From Verrucomicrobiaceae bacterium UBA2429 (GTDB lineage Bacteria; Verrucomicrobiota; Verrucomicrobiia; Verrucomicrobiales; Verrucomicrobiaceae), in the NCBI GenBank assembly GCA_002343505.1, contig DDQZ01000031.1, forward strand, positions 10,091 through 74,090: DNA of 64,000 bases, read 5' to 3'. The notes under the pieces were generated by a model. The model was given only the letters and a program-made list of their open reading frames with translations. It was not told where the DNA came from and searched no databases. The position numbers and the translations under genes are program-made. Positions within the stretch are counted from its first letter, which is position 1. Each line of letters starts with the position of its first letter. Shown piece by piece: positions 52,082-59,067 of this stretch.

Positions 52082-53551
52082 TCACGGGGCGGGGAGGACG
52101 AGCACGCAGCGGAAGCCGGCATCCCCGTATTGCTCAGGCAGAATATCGCCTCGTCTGTCGAGCCTGGGCTTGTCCAAGTCGCCGCAACTGTAACCTTCAC
52201 CGCGTACTACCCGGTGTTTCTTTGGATCATCAGGGTCATACAAGTCCTGGCAAAGCTCCGAGATGTTGCCGCTCAAATCATACAGGCCGAGGCGATTGGG
52301 TGAAAAGCTGCCGACGGGCGCGGAAGTGGCAAAGCCGTCATGGTAACCCGGAATGGGGTAGAAGGTCCCCCTTTTATCAGCCATGAAAGCACTGTCGGCA
52401 AAGTTGCCAGCCCCCTTGGGCGGCGGGTAGCTCTCTCCCCATTCATAAACACCGGGCAGTTTCTTGTGTTTGTCCTTCGGGCTTGCGCTGGCATCCTCGC
52501 GATCGGCGATGCCTGCCGCCACGCTCCACTCGAGGTCGGTGGGCAGGCGGTACTCAGCGCTTGGGCCGATGCGGCCGGAGGCTCGCTCTCTGCGAGTCAG
52601 CCAGGCGAGGAACGACTGTGCGTTATTCCAACTGACATTGACGACGGGGTGGTCGTCCTCGTGGCCCATTGGTAGATGGGGAAGATAGTAGCCGCCGCTG
52701 CCCTTTTTCCAGTTGTCCGCAACACCGTTCACCGCCTCCGCGTAGGCGGCGTAGTCCTGGCGGCGGGTCTCCCAGATGGAAAAGAGCACCCGTTTTCCGC
52801 TCTGGTATTTGACGACGGGGACGAATTTCATGCCGAGGCTGTTGACGAAGGGGTTTTCCCGGCTGGCGTTCCGGGCGTCCATGCCGGCTCCCTGGCCCGG
52901 CCCGGCCTCCGCCTTGACACTGTTGATGGAGGCGCTGGCGGCGCTGGCCGCCGCGCCGGGTGCCAGGTATTTGGTGCGCGCCCAGCCCTTGCCGCCGAGG
53001 AAGGCGATGGGCGCCCATTCGGCATCGCCGTTCATGACGAGGGGGCCGGTGATTTTCACGGGGCTGTCGCCGGCGCGCAGCTCGGCGACGACGGGGTGCT
53101 GCGTGCCGGGGCCGCTGCGGATGTTGAGCGTCTCGCCTTCGGGCAGGCCGGCGATGCGGTAGGTGGCGGAGGTGCTGCCGCTGGTGGTGGCAGGCGGGCT
53201 GGAGGCCGCCGGGGCGGGGCTGCCGCCGAAGGGACGGAGCCAGTTGGGCCTGATGCCTTCTTTGACGAGGCGGTTGAAGCTCCAGTCCGTCATGTAATAG
53301 CGGGCGCCGTCCACATCCCGCCAGGCGGCGATGTTGGCGGTGCCCGCGGGCATGGTCTTGATGGCGCGGGCGCCGCTCCTGGCTTCCTCGACGATCTCGT
53401 AACCCTGCGGGAAGCGCAGCTCGCGCGGCGGGTCGTAGGTGTTCATGCCCTGCTGCAAGTCATCCCCGACGATGGCGCTCCGGGCGTCCGGGGCCAGAAG
53501 GATGGCAAGCGCGCAGGGGACCAGCAGGAAGAAGGAGCATTTTCCACTCAT
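52082..53551 (-). CDS. Exported SUMF1-like (formylglycine-generating enzyme fold) protein with SH3 domain
   Basis: A 489-residue secreted protein (SFFLLVPCALAILLAPDARS). The middle (~128-200) is a bacterial SH3 domain (YRIAGLPEGETLNIRSGPGTQHP). The C-terminal ~250 residues form an FGE-sulfatase-like fold: NPFVNSLGMKFVPVV, 'HPVVNVSWNNAQSFLAWLTRRE', YRLPTDLEWSVAAG, 'GSFSPNRLGLYDLSGNISELCQD' and GDAGFRC. True formylglycine-generating enzymes need two nearby cysteines after the GG-S motif. Here GEGYSCGDLDKPRLDRRG offers only one, so it is probably a non-catalytic or different-function relative despite the sulfatase gene 2.2 kb away. Confidence 0.82.
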   Translation of the reverse strand: MSGKCSFFLLVPCALAILLAPDARSAIVGDDLQQGMNTYDPPRELRFPQGYEIVEEARSGARAIKTMPAGTANIAAWRDVDGARYYMTDWSFNRLVKEGIRPNWLRPFGGSPAPAASSPPATTSGSTSATYRIAGLPEGETLNIRSGPGTQHPVVAELRAGDSPVKITGPLVMNGDAEWAPIAFLGGKGWARTKYLAPGAAASAASASINSVKAEAGPGQGAGMDARNASRENPFVNSLGMKFVPVVKYQSGKRVLFSIWETRRQDYAAYAEAVNGVADNWKKGSGGYYLPHLPMGHEDDHPVVNVSWNNAQSFLAWLTRRERASGRIGPSAEYRLPTDLEWSVAAGIADREDASASPKDKHKKLPGVYEWGESYPPPKGAGNFADSAFMADKRGTFYPIPGYHDGFATSAPVGSFSPNRLGLYDLSGNISELCQDLYDPDDPKKHRVVRGEGYSCGDLDKPRLDRRGDILPEQYGDAGFRCVLVLPAP

Positions 53552-53557
53552 GGCGCG

Positions 53558-53586
53558 AGAATGAGGGAAAGCCCGCCGCGGATCAA
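53558..53586 (-). promoter_or_regulatory. Sigma-70-type promoter for the SUMF1-like gene, leaderless geometry
   Basis: On the minus strand: TTGATC (53581-53586), 17-bp spacer, CATTCT (53558-53563), then cgcgcc and the ATG at 53551. Confidence 0.6.
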
Positions 53587-53622
53587 CGCCATTCTGCGCG
53601 GGCGCGCTCGATGCGCAGTGAT

Positions 53623-53694
53623 GGGGACACTCTTGTCTCTCCCGGCAGACTGGGCAGCCTGCCCAACCCGAATAGGCAGGAGTCTTTGTGCCAC
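53623..53694. repeat. 72-bp palindromic element between two minus-strand genes
   Basis: The centre is a perfect palindrome tgggcag-c-ctgccca (53651-53665). The ends (ggggacactcttgtctct and, reversed, gtggcacaaagactcctgcc) are loosely similar inverted repeats. It has the look of a REP-type dispersed repeat. Confidence 0.55.
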
Positions 53695-53698
53695 ACTT

Positions 53699-54961
53699 TC
53701 AGCGCGCTTCCTGGAGCCGCCACCAGGCGGCTTCGACGGGGAAGAACTGGGAGTAAATGAGGCGGGTGTAGTCGTAGGTAGTGATGACTTGTTCGATCTC
53801 GGAGGCGCGCTGGCGGAGGAGGCTGCGGTCCGGGGCGAGGGTGACGACCCAGGCGGCGAAGACAGGCTCGCGCACGAGCCGTGTCTCCAGGCCGCGGCGG
53901 GGGGAGACTTTGCCATAGGCGCGGAGCTGCTCCTGGGCGAGCGCCTGGGCTTCGTGCTCGGTGGTCTGGGGCCGCCACTGGGTGTTCATGACGCGCCAGT
54001 CGTGCTCGAAGGGGCTGGTGTCGGCGTTGTCCCACTGGGCTGCGGTTTTGAGGCTGCCCATGGCGGTGGCGGCGCTCTGGAGCAGGCCGTCGTGGTAGCG
54101 CGCGCGCAGGGTCTCGTCGGTCTCCATCTCCCAGAGGGAGCGGAGGGCGCAGACGCCGTTGCACGCCGTCCATGAGTGGGGGTGGCCGTCGTCGAAGCGC
54201 ATGCCGTGGGCGCACCATTCGAGGCGGGTCTTTGTCTCGTCTTTGCCGCCGCTCTGGTGAAGGTGGGCGCGGTAATGGGCGTCCCATTTGGCCTGGCCGG
54301 TGACCTGGTGCATCATTTTGCAGAGGAAGAGGAGCCTGGGCGCGTCCTCGAAGCTGAAGCCGCCGAAACCGCCGCGCACGCCGAAGGGCGGCTCGGCGGG
54401 CATCTGCCAGCGCAGGGCCTCGATGGCTTCCGCGGTGGTGACGAGGTGGCGGAGGATGGTGCTTTTCTCGTCTTCGGTGGCGATGCCGCTGCGCCAGTAG
54501 AGCCAGAGGCCGTGGAACCAGGGGAAGGTCTGGTCGTTCGATCCCATGGGGTAGTGGGACCTGCCGTCGGTGCTCACGCCGCGGCCGACGAAGCCGGGCA
54601 CGTCGCTGATGGAGTTGAGGAAGAGCAGGCCCTGCATGAGGCGGCGGGCTTTGCCGGCGGCGTCGGGGTCGCGGGTGACGCGCCAGCGGGTGACGAGGGC
54701 GTCCATGTACATGCCGTTGAACATGGCGCCGTTTTCGATGGGAGCCCACCAGCCGAGGGCGTTGGGCTTGCCGAGGCGGCACTCCTCCGGGGTGGGCAGG
54801 GAGACGCTGCCGTCGGGCGCGCAGAAGTCCAACATGACGTGGTGCTTGTCCATGAAGCGCCGCCAGATCTCGTCATGCGCGTTTTGGACGGCGGTGGCGG
54901 CATCGGCGGCCATGCCGGCGGGAGCTGCGGCGGCGAGGAGGAGGATAAGGAGGGGGCGCAT
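53699..54961 (-). CDS. Exported protein of unknown function, probably an alpha-helical barrel
   Basis: A 420-residue secreted protein (signal peptide RPLLILLLAAAAPAGMAADA). I do not recognise the family. The sequence is rich in paired aromatic and helical segments (NALGWWAPIENGAMFNGMYMDALV, 'DQTFPWFHGLWLYWRSG', WCAHGMRFDDGHPHSWTACNGVCALRSLWEME), a pattern common in (alpha/alpha)6 barrel glycoside hydrolases and polysaccharide lyases. No catalytic residues can be assigned. Neighbours are the SUMF1-like gene downstream and ispD upstream, all on the minus strand. Confidence 0.7.
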   Translation of the reverse strand: MRPLLILLLAAAAPAGMAADAATAVQNAHDEIWRRFMDKHHVMLDFCAPDGSVSLPTPEECRLGKPNALGWWAPIENGAMFNGMYMDALVTRWRVTRDPDAAGKARRLMQGLLFLNSISDVPGFVGRGVSTDGRSHYPMGSNDQTFPWFHGLWLYWRSGIATEDEKSTILRHLVTTAEAIEALRWQMPAEPPFGVRGGFGGFSFEDAPRLLFLCKMMHQVTGQAKWDAHYRAHLHQSGGKDETKTRLEWCAHGMRFDDGHPHSWTACNGVCALRSLWEMETDETLRARYHDGLLQSAATAMGSLKTAAQWDNADTSPFEHDWRVMNTQWRPQTTEHEAQALAQEQLRAYGKVSPRRGLETRLVREPVFAAWVVTLAPDRSLLRQRASEIEQVITTYDYTRLIYSQFFPVEAAWWRLQEAR

Positions 54962-54972
54962 GGAGGGGAAGG

Positions 54973-55047
54973 TTTGAAGCTCGAAAATTGAAATTCGAAA
55001 TCGGAGTGTCGAGCTTCCGGCTTTGAACTTCGAGCTTCGAAGTTCTG
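54973..55047. repeat. Degenerate TTCGA/CTCGA-rich tract
   Basis: The 92-nt spacer contains repeated units of the form gaagctcga, aattcgaaat, tgtcgagcttc, aacttcgagcttcgaagttc. It is more AT-rich than its surroundings and self-complementary in many registers. It may be a decayed dispersed repeat. Confidence 0.5.
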
Positions 55048-55053
55048 CCCCGG

Positions 55054-55728
55054 TTACAAGGCAAGCATTTTTGCGGCGAGGGCGAGGTCTTCGGGGAAGG
55101 TGATCTTGGGGTTGGGGCTGTCGTTTTTCACCAGATGCACGGGCGGGGAGCCGAGATGCTGGAGGGCGGAGACTTCGTCGGTGACGAGCAGGCGCTCGCG
55201 CATGACGGTCTCGTAGGCGCGCACGAGCAGGGCGTGCTGGAAGACCTGGGGCGTCTCCATGATCCAGACGCCCTCGCGGTTCAGGGAGCCGGTGACGCGG
55301 CCTTCGGCGTCGGCGCGCTTCACGGTCTCGGTGAGCGGGCGGGCGCAGGCGGCGGCGGCGTGCTCGCGCGCGGCGGCGATGCAGCGTGAGATCTGCGCCG
55401 GGGTGATCAAAGGGCGGGCGCCATCATGGACGGCGACGAGGCTCGTCTCCGGCGCGCAGGCGTTCAGCCCGGCCCAGACGCTGAGGTGCCGCTCCGCGCC
55501 GCCGGGCAGGATGCGGCGCAGCTTCCCCAGGCCGCCCTGGGCCTTCCATGCCGCCACGGCGGCGGTGGCGGCCTCGGAGGCGACGACGAGGATGTCTCCC
55601 ACGTCGGCGCAGTCCTGAAAGGCGGTGATGGAGCGGCGCAGCACGGGCACGCCGGCCAGGGGGGCGAGCAGTTTGTCAAACCCCATGCGGCGGCTGCTGC
55701 CGGCGGCGACGATGATGGCGGTGGTCAT
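55054..55728 (-). CDS. ispD: 2-C-methyl-D-erythritol 4-phosphate cytidylyltransferase
   Basis: A 224-residue IspD of the non-mevalonate isoprenoid pathway, transferring CMP to MEP. The nucleotide-binding start is IIVAAGSSRRMGFDKLLAPLAG. The middle carries VAVHDGARPLITPAQISRC and the end VKNDSPNPKITFPEDLALA. The ATG at 55728 overlaps the sulfatase stop codon (ATGA), so expression is probably coupled to that gene. The frame is open for another 170 codons upstream, but that part is a shadow of the sulfatase gene. Confidence 0.93.
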   Translation of the reverse strand: MTTAIIVAAGSSRRMGFDKLLAPLAGVPVLRRSITAFQDCADVGDILVVASEAATAAVAAWKAQGGLGKLRRILPGGAERHLSVWAGLNACAPETSLVAVHDGARPLITPAQISRCIAAAREHAAAACARPLTETVKRADAEGRVTGSLNREGVWIMETPQVFQHALLVRAYETVMRERLLVTDEVSALQHLGSPPVHLVKNDSPNPKITFPEDLALAAKMLAL

Positions 55729-57200
55729 GCCTGCTTTTTCTTCTTTTTGCCGGCGCCGGTTTTTTTCGCGGGGGTGTCGGAGGCGGCGGACTTGATCTGC
55801 GGCCTGGCCTCGGGGTGGGTGGCGAGGATGGCGCGCAATCCGGCAAGCACTTCGGGCTGCTCTGCGGCGAGGTTTTTCGTTTCGAGCGGGTCGGCCTGGT
55901 AGTCGTAAAGCTCGAACTCGGCGGTGTCGGCGGGTGAGCCGGGTTTTTTCCACTCGACCATCCGGTGGCGGGCGGTGCGGATGGCACGGCCTAACAGATT
56001 GTTGCGCGGATAGACGTGGATGACGCTCTGGCGGGCGGCCTGGGCGGGGTCCTTCAAGACAGGGGCGAAGCTGAGGCCGTCCAACCCCTCGCTCGCGGGC
56101 AGCCCGGCGAGTTCGGTAAGGGTGGGGTAAATGTCCACGGTCTCGACGAGGGCCTGCGTCTTCGCGCCGGCAGTGATGCCTGGGCCGGCGAGGATGAGGG
56201 GGATGCGCGCGGCCTGCTCGTAGTTGGTGTGTTTGCACCAGAAGCGGTGGTCGCCGAGGTGCCAGCCGTGGTCGCCCCAGAGGACGATGTGGGTGCTTTC
56301 GGCGAGGCCGCTCTGGTCGAGCGCGTCGAGCACGAGGCCGAGCTGGGCGTCCATGTAGCTGGTGGCGGCATAGTAACCGTGGATGAGGCGGCGGGTGGCG
56401 GCGGGGTCAATGTCGCCCTGGGGCGGCATGTCGGAGTATTGGCGCAGCTCGCCGCCGAACTGCCCGGCGTAGGCGGGCGCGCCGGCGGGCGGCTCGGTGA
56501 CCTGGGGCATGGGGACGGCGGCGCTGTCGTAGAGGTCCCAGTATTTCTGCGGGGCCACGAAGGCGAGGTGCGGGCGGATGAAACCGACGGCGATGAAGAA
56601 GGGCTCGCCGGGCTTTTGGGCGGCGGCTTGGAGGCGCTTCACGGCTTCGAGGGCGGTCTGGCCGTCGGCATAGGTGTCGTCGGGCACAGGGGCGCTCTCG
56701 GTGGCGGGGCCGCGCAGGCCGTTGCGGCCCTCGCGCATGTTGGCGCTGCTTTCGGGAAGGGCGTAGGTGGGGGCTTTGGGAGTCCAATGCGGGATGGTCC
56801 AGGAGGCGGCGTCCTCGGTGTTGCCGTGGCCTTTGTGGAAGATCTTGCCCATGGCCTCGGTGCGGTAGCCCTGCTGGCGGAAGTGCTGCGCCACGGTGAC
56901 GGCGTCCGGCGCGGCTTTGCGGAAGTTCGTGCTCAGCTCGTAGATGCCGAGGGTTTGCGGGCGCAGGCCGGTCATGAGCGCGTTGCGGGAGGGGGAGCAG
57001 ACGGCTTGGTTGCAATACGCGGCCTCGAAGAGCACGCCGCGCCTGGCGAGGCGGTCGGTGTGGGGCGTTTTGGCGAAGCTGTCGCCATAGCAGCCGAGGG
57101 CGGGCTTCAGGTCGTCCACGCAGATGAGCAGGACGTTCGTTTTGGCGGACGCGGAGCCGGCGCTGAGGGCCAGGCAGCAAAGGAGGCGGAGCATTTTCAT
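55725..57200 (-). CDS. Exported Cys-type sulfatase (iduronate-2-sulfatase-like)
   Basis: A 491-residue sulfatase. After the signal peptide comes NVLLICVDDLKPALGCYGD (metal-binding Asp pair), then the maturation motif C68-S-P-S-R72, where Cys is converted to formylglycine. Further blocks are MGKIFHKGHG, PFFIAVGFIRPHLAFVAP, 'IVLWGDHGWHLGDHRFWCKHTNYEQAARIPLI' and LYDYQADPLETKNLA. It should remove sulfate esters from polysaccharides. It ends in a lysine-rich tail (AKKTGAGKKKKKQA). ATG 57200 is chosen over the upstream in-frame 57236 because it begins the hydrophobic signal. Confidence 0.92.
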   Translation of the reverse strand: MKMLRLLCCLALSAGSASAKTNVLLICVDDLKPALGCYGDSFAKTPHTDRLARRGVLFEAAYCNQAVCSPSRNALMTGLRPQTLGIYELSTNFRKAAPDAVTVAQHFRQQGYRTEAMGKIFHKGHGNTEDAASWTIPHWTPKAPTYALPESSANMREGRNGLRGPATESAPVPDDTYADGQTALEAVKRLQAAAQKPGEPFFIAVGFIRPHLAFVAPQKYWDLYDSAAVPMPQVTEPPAGAPAYAGQFGGELRQYSDMPPQGDIDPAATRRLIHGYYAATSYMDAQLGLVLDALDQSGLAESTHIVLWGDHGWHLGDHRFWCKHTNYEQAARIPLILAGPGITAGAKTQALVETVDIYPTLTELAGLPASEGLDGLSFAPVLKDPAQAARQSVIHVYPRNNLLGRAIRTARHRMVEWKKPGSPADTAEFELYDYQADPLETKNLAAEQPEVLAGLRAILATHPEARPQIKSAASDTPAKKTGAGKKKKKQA

Positions 57201-57322
57201 GAGGCCGTCCGTAACGCGGCGCGCGCGGCCTTTCATCTGGAAAAAGCCGCGGCACCTGGCGTCAACATCCAGTTACCAAGTCCGCCAAGAACCGCCGCCG
57301 AGGCGGCGTATGCCTCCGCGCC

Positions 57323-58759
57323 ATGATCAAGACCGCCTCCCTGCTTCTGCTGCTCTCCGCCACCCTCGCCACCCGCGCTGAATTCCGCGCGGGGGCCTAC
57401 GCCCAGGACATCTCGCCCGTGAAATTCCCCGCGCCGGTGAACGGCAGCATGAGCGCGAACTTTGCCAGCGGCATCCACGACCCCATGCACGCGCGCTGCC
57501 TGGCGCTGCACGACGGCAAACGCGCGCTCGTCTTTGTCGTGGTGGATGCCTGCCTCATCCCGCGCGAGGTCTGCGAGGAGGCGAAGGACATCGCCTCGAA
57601 GGAGACCGGCATTCCGAAAGAGCACATGCTCATCTCCGCCACGCACACGCATTCCGCCGCCGCTTTGACGCCCGTCTTCCAGAGTGAAACTGACCCCGAT
57701 TATGTAAGGACGGTGCCGCCGCTCATCGCCAGGGGCATCGCGCAGGCGGTGAAAAACCTGGAGCCTGCCGAGCTGGGCTGGGCCTTTGGCAGCGACCCCA
57801 GCCAGGTCTTCAACCGCCGCTGGCACATGAAGCCGGGCCAGTATTATGAGAACCCCTTCGGCATCACCACCGACCGCGCGCGCATGAATCCTGGCAACGT
57901 CAGCCGGGATGTGTCCGTGCCCACCGCGCCGGTGGATCAGGACGTGGCCGTGCTGGCGGTGCGCTCCGCCGCCGATCAGAGACCGCTGGGCCTGCTGGCG
58001 AATTACAGCCTCCACTATGTGGGCGGGAACCCTGCCATCAGCGCGGACTATTTCGGCGCTTTCGCCGCCGAGGTCGGGCGCATGCTCAACGCGGGCGACG
58101 CGCGCTACGCGGACAAGCCCGCCTTTGTCGGCATCATGTCCAACGGCACCAGCGGTGACGTGAACAACGCCAACTACGGCCTGTCCATCCGCCACAAGCG
58201 CAATCCTGGAGAGCAAATCCAGATCGTGGCGCGCAGCGTGGCGACGGCGGCATTGGAGGCGTATCAAGCCATCGCCTGGAAAAAGGACGTGACGCTCGAC
58301 ACCGAGGAGACCGAGCTGCATCTCGGTGTGCGCAAAGCCAGTGCGCAGGAGCTGGCGCAGGCGCGCGAATGGATGCAGACGATCCCGAAAGCCGCCAACG
58401 GCCAGTGGGCCGACCGCAAGGCCATATACGCGCGCGAGGCCGTGTTGCTGGCGGATTACCCGGACACGGTGCCGGTGAAGCTGCAAATGCACCGCATCAA
58501 CGATCTCTCGGTGGGCGCCATCCCGTGCGAGGTCTTCGTGGAGATCGGCCTGCGGCTGAAGCGCGCCTCTCCCTTCACCCGCCACTTCACCATCTCCCTG
58601 GCGAATGGTTACAACGGCTACCTGCCCACCGGGGAGGCGCACGCCATGGGCGGCTATGAGACCTGGCGCGCGCGCAGCAGTTACCTGGAGGTGCCTGCGG
58701 CGGGAAAAATCACCGAGGCTCTGGAGCAGATGGCGGCCACGCTGGAGCGGCGGCGTTAA
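57323..58759 (+). CDS. Neutral ceramidase-like exported hydrolase
   Basis: A 478-residue secreted protein (IKTASLLLLLSATLATRA) of the neutral/alkaline non-lysosomal ceramidase superfamily. Motifs: FRAGAYAQDISP at the N-terminus, DPMHARCLALHDGKRALVFVVVDACLIPREV, ISATHTHSAAA (zinc-binding His cluster), LLANYSLHYVGGN and IMSNGTSGDVNN containing the family's G-T-S-G-D nucleophile element. It is shorter than authentic ceramidases and lacks their C-terminal Ig-like domain. Verrucomicrobia carry many such genes of unknown amide or ester substrate. It diverges from the sulfatase gene across 122 nt. Confidence 0.85.
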   Translation: MIKTASLLLLLSATLATRAEFRAGAYAQDISPVKFPAPVNGSMSANFASGIHDPMHARCLALHDGKRALVFVVVDACLIPREVCEEAKDIASKETGIPKEHMLISATHTHSAAALTPVFQSETDPDYVRTVPPLIARGIAQAVKNLEPAELGWAFGSDPSQVFNRRWHMKPGQYYENPFGITTDRARMNPGNVSRDVSVPTAPVDQDVAVLAVRSAADQRPLGLLANYSLHYVGGNPAISADYFGAFAAEVGRMLNAGDARYADKPAFVGIMSNGTSGDVNNANYGLSIRHKRNPGEQIQIVARSVATAALEAYQAIAWKKDVTLDTEETELHLGVRKASAQELAQAREWMQTIPKAANGQWADRKAIYAREAVLLADYPDTVPVKLQMHRINDLSVGAIPCEVFVEIGLRLKRASPFTRHFTISLANGYNGYLPTGEAHAMGGYETWRARSSYLEVPAAGKITEALEQMAATLERRR

Positions 58760-59067
58760 GCGCGCCTGCGGATGCGTGGAAGCGGCGTCCTGCCGTTGGC
58801 CTTTCCCCAGCAGCCGGAGCCCGGTTGCAAAAAAATCCGCGCAACCAGCGCGACTTGGCTTGAGGCAAAAAGCGTCGGGATGCCGCTTCAACTTCACACG
58901 TCACGTTTCCTTCTTGAAAGAGAGGGGGGAAAGTGAAAAAAATGTGGACTTAAGAGATGTTAATTATTATCATCTCGAAAATTTCCATTCGGAAAATGGA
59001 ATTCTTGTTTTTATAGTTTCATGAAATAGTGTTGATCGTTGTTTGTTCTTAGCCGCCGCTCGCTCCC
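58760..59067. other. Intergenic region before the GTPase module
   Basis: 308 nt with no supportable gene. The first half is GC-rich; from about 58920 it becomes strikingly AT-rich. An AT hairpin ttccatt-cggaa-aatggaa lies near 58984-59002, followed by ttcttgttttta, which could terminate the ceramidase-like transcript. The AT-rich tract probably also contains the promoter of the next gene, but no hexamer pair is clear. Confidence 0.55.

Noticed and set aside
58605..59024. Plus-strand open frame running from the ceramidase gene into the AT-rich spacer
   Set aside because: The first part is a shadow of the ceramidase-like gene and the rest has no coding character or start signals.
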